Shown here piece after piece: positions 48,201 through 60,870 of a stretch of 64,000 nucleotides of DNA. How positions within the stretch are numbered: the first letter of the stretch is position 1; each line of letters opens with the position of its first letter. Source of the DNA: Protula sp. h YS-2021 (Eukaryota > Annelida > Polychaeta > Sabellida > Serpulidae); contig OX457033.1 in the NCBI GenBank assembly GCA_949752745.1, forward strand, positions 20,303,066 to 20,367,065. Direction: 5' to 3'. The notes below the pieces were generated by a model. That model was given only the letters and a program-made list of their open reading frames with translations, ran no database searches and had not been told where the DNA came from. Both the position numbers and the translations under genes were made by a program.

Positions 48201-51200
48201 TCATGTACTGATCGATCTGTACACTTTATTGGTGCCGTCAATCTGTAACTGCAGCCTGTGCTCCGTGCGCTCTCCCTGCCCCTTGCCGCCCCCGCGCCCC
48301 ACCCCCATCACAACGTTCTCATCCCACTCGTTCTCCATCATCTGCGAGAAGTTGACATCCTCGCGATCGTGCCCCAGCTGCACGCTCCACAGCCGAAACG
48401 GGCGGCGCCTCAGTCGCTGGCTGTAGTGGATGGCGAGTACGGCGCCGGCTACCAGCAGCGCGCCCACCACCAGCGCCACCACCACGATGGTGCCAGTACC
48501 CATGTGCCCATGGTCCTTCACTCGCACCGCCGCTGTAAGCAAGATGCAGCGAAAACAAAAATAAAGAATCACATCTATATTAGTAACATGAATCCACATT
48601 TAACGGGCTCGCTCTTGTCAAGCCTGAATCAAACTTCCGGCCCGATTTTTGACGTACTTTAGACATAAGTTAATTTGATATTTCTGTCCCAAGGAGTTGT
48701 CTGAATGAACAATCGTACGTACACCCTTCCACCCCCCTCCGCCCCCCCCCCCGCTCTCGATGCCTCGTAAAGCCATCAGTAATGCAGCAGATATAATAAT
48801 ATTTCAGTGTCTTTAAACGGAACTAACTGCTATGTTTGAAGTATAAAGCGCTGGGAAAGTTTATGGTGGGCGAGGAGTTGGGGAGAGGGGGGGGGGGGGG
48901 AGAGTTCGGGAAGTTCTGGCACTCACGTTCCGGCCGGCAGGTTTTATTGTGCGCATGCCCGACGAAGCCATCGCGGCAGTGGTTACACTCGTCACCAGTC
49001 GTGTTGTACCAGCAGCCCTCACATTTGCCTGTCATGCAGTCAAACAACGTAACACATTGCCATGTATAGCGGCTCATAGATGTCCATTATCACATACACA
49101 GGCTAAAAATTGCACTTACGAATAAAACCAGCACTGAGGTAAAATAAGTAAGTTACATATATATTTTTCTTTCCTTTTTTTGCAGGTTAAATGAATCAGT
49201 TTTGCTTCTCCCCGTCTTTTTCAGAACCGGAAGTTGGGTTTACCGGAGTGTGCATCGCATATTTTGGTGGAGTTCGGGTGCGAGTTATCGGAGCAGTGAC
49301 AGGGCAGACATTTGCCCGCTTTATTATAGTAGCCCGCTTTGCACGACCCACACTGCGTGCCTTGGTAATTTCTATAGCAGTGGCACAGCTTCACTCCGCC
49401 CTCGCCTGTCAATCAAATCATGCGATGAGTCACCACAAGCCACTCACAATAAATTGCGCATCGCTGAAATGACTGCATTGTTTACTTAGCAGTTTAGTTA
49501 TTCAATGGCCTTTAGGTTAGTTTCCTGCTAGCGCACATTAGCCTGGATCATGTTCTTGTTAAGATAATTCAAAGTGCCTATTCTTTTGAATAACATAAGC
49601 TGAATATCAGATACGTAATTATAATGCTAATTCTAAACCAATCAAATTGTTTCACTGTTAATCAGAAATAGCTAACTATAGAACGGCGTGATTCGGATCT
49701 GGGTCACGTGACAAGTTAGATGGAACACGTGACGCACGGACGCTGGAGCACGTGACTTACCGGTGTAGCAGGAGCCGTTGGACCTTGTGTTGTCACATCC
49801 ACAGGGTTCACAAGCCAGCCTGCCGTGTTTATAATACGTCGGTGCGCATCTGCAATATTCAACTTTCTACATGCACGACTCAAAAAAAAAAAAAGAAAAA
49901 AAGAAAGTTATTCAGCACTGAAGTGACTGATTCACAAAGTTGCTCATGTTTCCTCAAGTAAAACAAAGAGATGCTGCAATCCAACTAAACACTCAGACAC
50001 GAAGATCACGGTTGGCAGGTGTCTTCCAAAGGTGGAAAAAAACCCACTGGAAGAAAAGAAAAACTGGTTCAAACTGTGGGTAAGAAACCCTTTTTTCCAA
50101 TCTAAAAGTGGACACCTTTTTTGTGTATCTTAAGTCATTGAAAGTTTTAATATGAAGGGAATAAACAAAACGATATTTAATCAGTAAGTCAGCGCGTTGG
50201 AATTTACGAAACGGCAGGACATGTGGTCAGTTCAACGCTCCTTTACATTGTAAACTGTGCCTTACATGGCACGAGTCGTAAATGTCACTGGTCAGTTTTT
50301 TACGCATCCGTCTGATCATACAAACAATCACCATAAAAAACAGACATGATGACTTCAACGCTGTCTTCAAGTTGTATACATGTACATTTTGAAACAATGC
50401 TCCAACCTCATGTTTAAACTTGCGTCTGTGGCAGTAACCCTTTTACGGCGCAGTGTTTAAATAACAGCCAATCACCACCCTTTACACTCCACTTTTTTTA
50501 ATTCTTTAATATTGACCTGTTAAGAACTTCAATGCTAATAATAAAGTCTGAGCTTTTTTTTTTTTTTTTTTTTTTTGTAAGATGTAACACTAAATAAATA
50601 TTACTAATATGAGTGATAATTGCTGCTTATATGTATATATATAACAATGCACTCTGTTTTGAGAGAGGTCTGTGTTATGAATATTTAGCTCATGTAGCAA
50701 TGGTTCCCTCATTGCATTACCTATCACATCGGACCCCGGCTATCGCTTTGTTTTTACAGATGCACGTGCCGTTGCGGGCGTGACAAGGCTTGCGGGGGTC
50801 CTTTATTCCAGACAAATCGCAGTCACAAGCTACAACATTGTAAACAACAAATACTTAAGACTCGGGTCGAAATTTTATAATTCTGATAATATTACACCAT
50901 ATCATATTACTGATGTTTGTATTTAATTCCTTCGAAATGTCAAAGTCATTTCTAGTTTCCAGTGAGACGTTATTCTTAACAGTTCCTGTTGTTGTTTACT
51001 CGAGAAAGAATTGCTTTAGATCTTCTAAGCACTAACAGTTAAAGAAAATAAACGTCCTTTCTACGTATTCAGAATGTTCAAATTAAATTAAACTCAAGCG
51101 TACGTCGTGCAGGGCCACCAAATCCATCGGTGACAAAATCATAAGCGTGGGATTCGGTCAGCAAGCCTGACGTGTAGTTAGCCTGTACACACACGCTGTA

Positions 51201-51942
51201 GCTCGTGCCCGGCTCGAGGCCTTTGATGATGGCTGTGGTGGAAGTACTGGCTACTTCCTTACGTTTGTGTTCACCACGTAATGGGCACTCTACAAACGAG
51301 GTCATCCCCGATCACATACCACCATATCAAGCCAAGACACAGCTAAATATAGTCAGTGTTATCAAAAGAACAAGTAAGTATTTGCGAAACACAAGCAGGC
51401 CCCAACCGCCCCCCCCCCCCCCAAATTCATAGGAGTATAAAGCGATGACGGACAGACGGACGGACACCCCAAACCTATAGGCCCCAATCCGAAGGGTTGG
51501 GGCCTAAAAAAACTATTTAATAAACAACTTTTTTATTTTTAGAAAAAACTAAAAAGCTTAAAAAAACGTAAATATACAAGCTACCAATGTTACATCATTT
51601 TTTTAAATAACGAGTTACGTATTCAATCATTAACCAAATACTTTGTATGTACTCATCATCTTGTTTAATGCGCATGTGATGGTACTAGAGTCCAAATTCG
51701 TTTTAAAATAAATAACCAGCACATACCCGAAGCTCGGCCGTCAGTAAAATAGACCACATAGCTGCGAATTGACTCGTTGTTCACTTCCGGCGGCAACCAA
51801 GAAATATTTAGATATGTATAAAAGGGTTTGCGGGACGTGACTTGGTGGGGGTGCTGCTGACTGAACAAATCAGCTGTGGTCATATCATCGAGTGTGGGCG
51901 TAGTTGAACTCCATTCTGTACCGTCACTCTGAGCATGGGCAT
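48201..51942 (-). CDS. Type I membrane protein with FN3 and laminin-type EGF domains (3' part, 7 exons)
   Basis: Exons, in transcript order: 51727-51942, 51104-51289 (alternative donor at 51119, same phase), 50721-50829, 49761-49849, 49244-49405, 48927-49028, 48201-48532. Phases agree at all six junctions; about 398 aa are resolved. The first two exons encode fibronectin type III sequence (YTYLNISWLPPEVNNESI; then GLEPGTSYSVCVQANYTSGL). The next four encode laminin-type EGF modules with the expected Cys/Gly pattern, such as CHCYRNYQGTQCGSCKAGYY and ICDAHSGKCEGCWYNTTGDE, the latter joined across an intron. The last exon has a transmembrane helix (TIVVVALVVGALLVAGAVLA), a basic stop-transfer RLRRRPFRLW and a tail of about 75 aa ending YRSIST. 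Probably a cell-surface adhesion or receptor protein; family not recognised. The 5' exons were not found and the frame enters 51942 in phase 2, so the gene extends upstream. Confidence 0.85.
51368..51509 (+). repeat. 142-bp dispersed repeat with 3' hairpin, copy 2
   Basis: Same start (CAAGTAAGTATTTGCGAAAC), middle (TATAAAGCGATGACGGACAG) and 3' hairpin as 39846-39992, with an expanded C-run near 51408-51422. Confidence 0.85.
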
Positions 51943-54540
51943 CTGCAAAATGAAATTGACACGATTGACGGAACAGTGGAAAAACGGAAGAAAAAGAATT
52001 GGATAGTTTCAGTTTCTTTTACATTATGTGGAACGATTCAGCGCAAAGGGAAGTACTTCTGCTCAATGTTCGATAAAATTCGCGAAAGTAAATCAGGCCA
52101 TAAAGTTACAAGTGATTCTGATATTCAGATCCATTCGTGACAATTTTTATTACCAGGTCCGCGTTGAGCCGATGTGGGCCTCTGCGTATAATCCTTATCA
52201 TACTCACATCCTTCGCTGCAATCTCTTCAGGATTGACCAAAGAAAGAATAAATGGAAATGGGCACACCAGTGAGATACACTACAGACCCCCATGCGCTCA
52301 TTCAGGGCCCGGTGATAAAACTCCCCACCAAGAAAGTGTATTGTTGGAAAGGGGTCAGGAAAAAGCCAAAAAACACTCAAAAGTATTGGGTTCAAAACAA
52401 TGTACAAACGCTTTAAAATACATGCTTGTTAAAAGATATTTTCATTACCAGGCCCTTAGTCAGCTCCCCTAGTGTGTCCACTCCTCAAATAATCTAGACC
52501 AACTTGGAAAACCTATTTCTGTAGTCCCAGATGACTCTTGCGGTCTTCCTATGATAGCCAGAGTCAAAGTTCCTGTACCATAACTTACCACTGAAGTTAG
52601 TTTTGCCAGTCTCCGCAGATGACTCAGGCCAATGACGTTATTTTAGATAAGGTGCATAACACAAACGACCCAGTTATAAATAAGCGGGTTCACAGTTTCG
52701 TCTAAGAGATTTCCGCAAAAATGGGACTCCAATTATGGGAAATCAACATTAAAGCAGAGAAACTGAAACATAAAAGTCAATGGAGAAATAACCAATTCTC
52801 TCTTCTCTCCCTCGTACTCTAACCAATTCTATCTTCTCTCCCTCATACTCTAACCAATTCTATCTCTCTCCCTCACACGAGTACTGAGCAAGTGAAACCG
52901 TAAATTTTCGTCATCATGGATAAGGATGAGCTTTAGGAACAGCTTTAAAGTTAGGGTTAATTTATGCTGACCTTATCAGAGGTTTAAAAAATGTGACTTC
53001 GCTCACTGGTTTCTTCTGTTTCGGCTTCCCTACTCGTACGAGTGCTCATACTTCGAAAGGAAACGTGCCGTGCTTACTATTCTAGCACATAATCCTCTCT
53101 TGAGCCTCTCGAGAACTCGGCGCTTTTACTATTCTGGCAGATAAATTATCTGATCGCCATTTTTTCTCTCGGAAAGTCACTTCCGGATAAGTGTTCGAAA
53201 TCACGTGATAATAACAAGGAATATGGCGTCGCTTGGGTAAACACGTGGATATATAGTTATTTTTCTCTATTATTAATTCATATTGTGAATAATAAAACAT
53301 TATCCACCATTAAAAAACGTTTATTACGATATGTGTAAAAGTTTTCTGAAATATTGTTGTTAATAGCAATAGATTTTCATGTAAATGGAAGGTTCCCAAA
53401 ATCTCGTCAAACCCATCACGTTTTCAAAATGGCGTCTTTTCTCGCGAAATTGTGAAATCGCTTATTGAATGTTAAAAAAAAACGATGAGATTACTTATTT
53501 CAGAATGAGAAAATAAACATTTATTGCACAATTGCAAAAACGATTCTTTAACAATACCGAATTACATTAAACAATCATACATAATTTTATCTTGTCACAG
53601 TTAGTCAGTGGTTTTTCAAGAACTTGTCAACTGCGAGTTTCACCTCGTCAGGGTCTTGATGAGTTTCTGACCAATGCCTTGTCACACCATGACAAACACT
53701 TGACGCAAACTTGTCAGAAACTTGTCACAAATTTGTCAAGTATTCCGTCATCATTATGTCACATCCTTTTCAAAACAACTGAAAACACGCGCACATTCTT
53801 TTTGAGATTTCTTAGGTTTTAATGAATATTACTAGAAGTTTCAAATTTTCACGACTTAAAAATAAAAGTACATAAAAGTGGATAAAAGTGCACGAATCAT
53901 ATTCTCCGCATGTTTTGAAATAAGTTGTGATGTTTGTAAAATGCTTGTGAAATTTGTGAAAATAATATTATCGCCCAATATTCCGATAAATAATGTTTAC
54001 TTCGTACTTACTGACATTTAATCAAAAAAGGGTGAATGGATTCGATTATTTTAATGTCTAATATAACAAAACCTTGTGGCATAACTGTCCGAATCTGCAG
54101 CATACGTGTGCATAAGTAAACCACCATGTGCAATATTATACATTATATATTACAGTATTGCAAAACTTGTCAGACACTTGTCATAAAATTGTCAGAAACT
54201 TGTCATTAGTTTGTCAAGCTGACCATTCTGACCTGGGAATTTCAGACCGTATAATGTTTCCGCCGGGGACTGGACAAGTCGTACCCAAGACAGGTGGTAC
54301 CCAAATTGGAAAAGTTGTACCCTCGAAAACAAGTAAGGATTTGTGAAACACAAGCAGGCCCCAACCGCCCCCAAATTCATAGGGGTATAAAGCGATGACG
54401 GAGGGACGGACGGACAGACAGACGGACGGACACCCCAAACCTATAGGCCCCAAACCGAAGGGTTGGGCCTAAAAAAAAATTGACAGTAATTTCTACTTCT
54501 AATTTGTAACAAACTGCTGAAAAATAATATGTCTTATGTC
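51943..54540. other. Repeat-bearing stretch without recognised gene
   Basis: Contains a threefold ACCAATTCTATCTTCTCTCC repeat at about 52790-52880 and the third copy of the 142-bp repeat. Upstream exons of the FN3/laminin-EGF gene may be here or beyond, but none could be supported. Confidence 0.45.
54328..54474 (+). repeat. 142-bp dispersed repeat with 3' hairpin, copy 3
   Basis: Starts ACAAGTAAGGATTTGTGAAAC and ends AGGCCCCAAACCGAAGGG-TTGGGCCT, same orientation as the other two copies. Confidence 0.85.
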
Positions 54541-55245
54541 AAATGATCTTTTTAAAACTGTTTAACATATTATTTAGTCCCTTTAATAGCAAATATGTGA
54601 ATATGTTTCTGGCAACATAGAATTTTGTGATTTTGTCCAGTTTTTTCTATCATTTCTTTATATCCTTATCCCAACTGAATTCAGCCGAAACGCCAAAGCT
54701 TTTCGGCAAAAGTCAAAGTATGATTTGGCTTATAGCCTGCGTTTTATTGGGCAAGGATAATGTCTCGAAAATGTTTCGGAAATCAGAAAATGTTTCTTGG
54801 TTTTTCGATAATGTCTCGAAACATTTTCGAGTGTATCGAGCTTTACATTCAGATAATCTTCCCATAATCCTTTTCTGCGCACCTGCGCGCCATTATCGCC
54901 CAAAAGTTCGATTCCGAACTGACATACGACAACTTACATTAAAGCCAGTAGAAATACAACTATTGACAATAGCAATTCGCATTGAGAGAAAAGCACCAAA
55001 GCTCCAGGCAGCCATTTTTATTCTCGAAACATAAGCCAATTCGCACTTTTGACTTTTGCCGAAAAGTTTTTGCGTTTCGGCTGAATTCAGGTGGGATAAG
55101 GAAATAAAGAAATCATAGGAAAAAACCCAGCAAAAATCAACAAAATTCCATTTTACCAGAAGCATATTACATGTTGATAATAAAAGGGACTGAATAACAT
55201 GTAAAATAGTTTTTAAAAGATCATATGATGGCTTTATAAATTTGA
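54540..55245. mobile_element. Foldback element with ~190-bp inverted arms
   Basis: The left arm (about 54545-54735) contains TTATCCCAACTGAATTCAGC and TTTTCGGCAAAAGTCAAAG. The right arm (about 55030-55240) is its reverse complement with roughly 15 percent differences. The centre has ATAATGTCTCGAAAATGTTTCGG blocks that recur at 57640-57720 and 58735-58800, so the family is represented several times in the next 5 kb. Confidence 0.75.
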
Positions 55246-55478
55246 AAGTGTGCATGTTGAAAGAAAATTAGAATTTTGATGTTTTTCCCTTATCATTTCT
55301 TTATAATTTAACCTCCAACATTTTCAGTCGAAACAACACCTCCACCGGAAAAATCCGAAAGTGCGAATTGGCTTATTATCTGAAGTGTTTTATTGGGACA
55401 TTTTCGAAATATTATCTGGAATTATTATTTTTTCAGATACGTCCAATAAAACGCGGTCACAGTAAAAAGTAGTCCCAG

Positions 55479-55519
55479 CGGACCCTTTCTATCTTCCTAG
55501 GATAGGAAGATAGAAAGGG
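55479..55519. repeat. Near-perfect 41-bp palindrome
   Basis: GACCCTTTCTATCTTCCTAG is followed immediately by its reverse complement, giving a strong hairpin. A related but decayed palindrome lies at about 59161-59190 (GACCCTTTCTCCCTAGGG). Confidence 0.8.
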
Positions 55520-57914
55520 TCATAGGAAGACCACAAGAGTCATCTAGGACTAAGTAAAAAGGGATCTCTAGAGTTCGTTTGTTGTGACTCACTGAACTGT
55601 GAACTCCAAAGAACCTTACCTTTTACAAGCATTACTTGCATATATACTGTTAATACTGTTAAAGCAACAATGTGTAATTTATCCATTATTATTTACATTT
55701 CCCGTACTATAAAAGATAAACAAAAAAAGAAAAAAATTCGTTTTGTTGTCTGCTGATCTTTCCTGGATAGCTATTTATCAAGCTGTTAAAACTTTCGAGG
55801 CTTTTGAGACGACTACGCAGGGTTCTTGTGTTTTCATCACCATTAATTTCGTATATTGTATTATAACGAACCAACAGGTTTCTTTACAGCACCTTTACCA
55901 CACGGCTCAAAGACTTAAGTGTGCTTCGATTGACTCGAAATGCTAAAAACAATGCTATTCCTTCAAATATGTGTAATTTAAAGTATGTTAGATCCAGCAA
56001 CTGAAAAACTGTAACCACTTTACTGCCTTGAAGAACAGGTAATTCCTCAATTCGCCTATTCCACAAGTGTGTCAACTACACAAAAATGCACAAAATGATT
56101 CATTTGTTAGTAAGTATTTGTAATTTGGGATGGTGGTTGTATTTGACCAGTGACTAGATATTTAAAAGAATAGATTCATTACAGTCCTTTCAAAATCTTT
56201 ATAAATAGGTGGGCCATATTTCGGTAATACAATAAAAAATACAAACTAAAACAACCCCCGCGGAATTATGCAAAACATATCGCACATCTCAAGCAAACAA
56301 CCAAAGGAAAAATGTAACGTTCTGCGAGAAGCTAGAGTTGAAATATGTGCCATATTTTTGTTTTTGCTTAAAAGATATCATGTAGTTATCAGTGCACAGG
56401 GAATATAATTAAATGCCACAGGTGTTTGTATAAACTTTCTTATTGATACAAAAACATTTTGCAAACACGCCAGCCGTTAAACACTTTTCTTTTTCATTCT
56501 CGAGATTTTTTTTTGCTTAATAGCACTATTAAATTGTGTTTATTTATTAATCAAGATGAGGCGATTATTTTGAACAATGTAAACTGCAAAACATTTTCAT
56601 TCTCAACAATGTATCATTGAGTTGAGGCTAAAACGCACACATCAAATTGACTTTTCTGAGCGAATAAAATTTGTAGGTACTACTTCATTGTTATAAAACA
56701 GCTGAAATCTATCTGTTATATTCAAATATAGAGCCGATTAATATTTGAAAAAGTATAGTCCCACTCTTTATGAGTATTATTTTGCGGTCTGCGAAGTAAA
56801 AAGGTCTTTGGAGTAAAATGGTATTATGCACAGCAGGCCGAACCGCCAAAGAGAATGGGTGTTGAAGAACAACGGGTGTTTAGTAAGGTGTCCTACAATC
56901 ATACGCAACGGAAATCTTGACTTATTATTAACTTTTATAATATTTTACATGAAACTTTTGAAGCTGTCCTAGATAGACTCCAGACCCCACCACTCCACCT
57001 CAACGAGATCCATCACCTTCAGCTTGGGAAGTAGGGGGAGGTGGAGGAGGGTAACTTCTCACATACGACATGTGTGTCAGCAAAGAATATCCAGTACCAC
57101 ACCCACACCTGTCCATGCCTTTATCAGCATACTCTTTAAAAATTCTTCTGAAGTCGGTTGAAATTTGTATAAATCAAAGAAATGCCCTTCAAACAGTGCT
57201 TAAACGCAGGGGACCACAAGCACACAGCTACTTAGTAGCCACCCAGGCACATAGATGGCGCTGCTAAATCTGGATAAACATAGCTGCCAATGGAAGTGTC
57301 CCTTCTTGTTATGGATATTCTTTGGTGTCAGCTAATACCGCAACACGTCGAAGCCTATATAATTTACCTGCTCTAAAAATAGCATCACCGAAGAGACGTT
57401 TTCTTTCATCAATATCAACCAAAGAAAGACATACGGTGAAGAATCTATCAGGTGCCGATATTGGAATAAATCAGAACACCAGAGTCATTTCCCACACCCA
57501 TTCGTAATGCTTAAAATTTAGGGGTTTTTTAAATGATACCACATTATCACCCACTACGAGTCGCACGAGTACCAAGGCTCAGTGGGATGGATGTTAGAGT
57601 GGGAAATTTGACGTAACCTGCGTTTTATTGGGCAAGGATAATGTTTCGAAAATGTTTCGGAAATCAGATAATGTGTTTTGGTTTTTTGATAATGTCTCGA
57701 AACATTATCAAGTGTATCGAGCTTAACATTCAGATAATCTATAATCCTTTTCGGTGCACCGGCACGGCATTATCGCCAAAAAGTGAAACAGTTTTGCTTT
57801 ACTTACGTCGATTCAGAACTGACATATGACAACTTACAGTAGAAATACAACTATTGACAATAGCAATTCACAATAAGTTGAGTTGCTATTAGCTCCGAGT
57901 AGCTCTGACTTGTA
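55520..57914. other. Repeat-bearing stretch without recognised gene
   Basis: No coding exon supported. From about 57617 it resumes sequence related to the centre of the 54540-55245 element. Confidence 0.4.
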
Positions 57915-58655
57915 TAACATCGTATATATCTCTGTCAGAGCTACGAAGCCTTCCATTGTTCCCCTAATAGGGGTCAACTTCACATGTTCTGAGGCACGAA
58001 TCCTGCATACCAGTCCGTATTATTCAAATATATACGGAAAGTTCATGCCGAATATGCCCTTTTTGTAAAACAGGCACAGTTTTTAGTGAACTGTATATCT
58101 TTTATTTGTTCATAAAAGTGCAGAAAAGTTAGCTTCCGCATCCACCTGTCAAATGTTTGTTTACAGTCTGGTCTTTAAATGTCACGTGACCAAAGTCAAA
58201 GGTCAGAAAATTTAAATAAAGGGATTGTAGTTTATTTGTAAAATATATACTAAAATAGTTGATAGATGCAGAATTACGTATAAATTTAGTTTGTACACCC
58301 ACAGTATTTGACCTTTTATTTTTATATTCTTTTTGAAATATAAATTTAAAAGTTTTTTGATGGATAATTGTAAAAATTATTGTTTCTATTTCACGTATTA
58401 AAGTATGCTCCCTGTATACAAACAAATGTCAATTATTGCGGGAGATTTGGGGTTATTTCCGTATTATTTTCTTTTAAAGAAAGCGTAACACAGAAGTTGT
58501 ATATGATTACCGTTGTACTTTGAGGGCCTTTAGCAAATGCCAATAAAAACTTATGGGTCGTTGAAACTCGCACAAAGTAGCCACATGGGTGCCTCAAAGC
58601 GAGCGCAGTTGACTTGCTTATCGTTATATAGCGAGGCTTTGAAGCGGTGCCTGGA
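57915..58655 (+). repeat. Duplicated ~0.73-kb block, copy A
   Basis: Shares with 59705-60415 an ordered series of matches: TCTGAGGCACGA, AATATGCCCTTTTTGTAAAACAGGCAC, TGTCAAATGTTTGTTTAC, AGTTGATAGATGCAGAATTA, AACAAATGTCAATTATTGCGGGAG and CAAAGCGAGCG. Confidence 0.85.
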
Positions 58656-59704
58656 AACTTTTTAGCGCATCGCTGCTTGGAGCTAAATTGCTATCTACTA
58701 GAGAGAAAAGCACCAAAGCTCCGGCAGCCATTTTTATTCTCGAAACATTATCTCAAGTGTTTTATTGGGACATTTTCGAAACATTATCTGGAGCGGTATT
58801 TTTAAAAACAAGGATAAAAAAGCTATTCTGCTCTATCCTCAATCTTAACAAAGTCTTTTAAAAATAAGGATAAAAATTAAGGATGAACCATCTAATCTCA
58901 AGAATAAGGTCGTCTTTAAATATAAGGACAGAGCAGAATACACTCCAGGATTTATTTTTTTTTTCAGATACGTCCAATAAAACACGGTCGTAGACAGAGC
59001 GATGCATATTATATGTATCTTACTCTGTATCCTTAGCACTATATGCTTTGAACCGTATATCGTAATATTGTACTCGCACTCGTAGGTAACATAAAATTGA
59101 AAGTATCAGCGTGTTAACTCCAAGTCAGCTCTGCCTTATATAGTCATAGACAGTCCCAACCGACCCTTTCTCCCTAGGGCAGAAAGGGTCACAGTTCCTG
59201 TAAAAGAAATGGCCATTAATCCCAACATTCGAGGCTCTAAATCTTTCGGCGCAGATTTCAGCACACCGAGGTCATAAATAGCAGGATTTTTCTTAAAAGG
59301 TGCACAGAGAAGTACCATAAGCCAAATCACACTTTGGGTGTTCCGAAAAAATCTGCGTTTCGAATACAAACTGACCGGGTAAAAAATGAAAGAAATGATG
59401 GAGAGTTTTCGCGTAAATGTCCAATTTCTCTTGTATCAGAGAACAACCGTGCTTTTGACAACCAGTATGCTAGTTCAACAATTCATTGAAAGTTTTAAGA
59501 AATAGTTTTAAGTTTCAGTGTCTTTTATGTTCTCAGTATGAGCTGTTTTTGCTATATTTCTTGTTTCTGCTTTATTTTTTATGGGTGATAGTGGGGGACT
59601 CTATCCTGATCTCAATAAAACACATTTTTCTCAGTACAGAACTGTGACTCTTTCTTCCGCGAGAAGATGGAAAGGGTCTAGTGGGACTATTCTTTATACT
59701 TAGT

Positions 59705-60415
59705 CGATATAGCTCTGTCAAAATACAATAGGGTTCAGCATCATTTGATCTGAGGCACGATCACGCATACCAATCCTAATTATTCAAACATTTACAGAAA
59801 ACTTATGCCCAATATGCCCTTTTTGTAAAACAGGCACAATTTTTATTGGACTGTCTTTCTTTTATTTCTTTATTAAAGTGCAGAAAGGTTAGTTTCCGTA
59901 CACGGCTATCAAATGTTTGTTTACGCCCCGGCCTTAAAATGTCATGTGACTAAAGTAGGTGACAAAAGATTTAAATAAAGGGTTATAGATTTTCTGTAAA
60001 ATATGTGCTAAAAGAGTTGATAGATGCAGAATTAGGTATAAATTTATTTTGTTCACCTACAATATATAGCTATTAATTTCTTCCATTTCTTTTGAAATAT
60101 CAAATCAAAAGTCGTTGGTGATTGCTAGAAAAAATTATTGTTAGTTTTTCACGCAATAAATTATGCTCCCTTTATACAAACAAATGTCAATTATTGCGGG
60201 AGTTTTATGGTTATTTCCGTATCATTTTCTTTTAAAGAAAGCACAGTACAGAAGTTGTATATCATGACCGTTGTACCTTGAGGGCCTTTAGCAAATGCCA
60301 GTAAAGACTTGTGGGTCTTGGAATCTCGCTCAAAGTAGCCACAGAGGTGTCTCAAAGCGAGCGAAGTTGACTTGCATATCGTTATAAAGCGAGGATTTGA
60401 ATCGATGAGTGGATC
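59705..60415 (+). repeat. Duplicated ~0.73-kb block, copy B
   Basis: Direct-orientation partner of 57915-58655, offset about 1.76 kb, with scattered substitutions and small indels. The block between the copies holds further pieces of the 54540-55245 family. No coding capacity. Confidence 0.85.
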
Positions 60416-60870
60416 CTTGTGGCTAAATCGGAGTCAAAGTTTCGTCTACCAGGTTTGCGCAGGAGAAACTCTGATACATTGAAATCAATGGAGCAATACA
60501 TCAAAATCATTTTGAAGTAGATATGGTTAGAAACCCATCATAATAATGTCAAAAATAAATTATCCCACTTTTCAATGAAGTTTTGACAACTTAAAGATAC
60601 GCCATGGTAGAGTAAATGAAATTTTAGTGTATTTTTCTTATTTATTTCTTTATCTTTTTCCCACACTGGAATCCTGCGAGTTCCACTGAGCATGCGCTTT
60701 TTGCTGCACATGCATTAGGCTGCCTACAAATCTCTTCCGCAAGCTTTTCTCTGCCAAACAAACGTGACTTAAACTGAAAACTTGTATTGTGGGTACTATG
60801 AATCTTGCTGTCATGGGAAGACCGTAGGAATCACCTAAGACTGTATTCCTGCGTAATTTAGAATTAAAGG

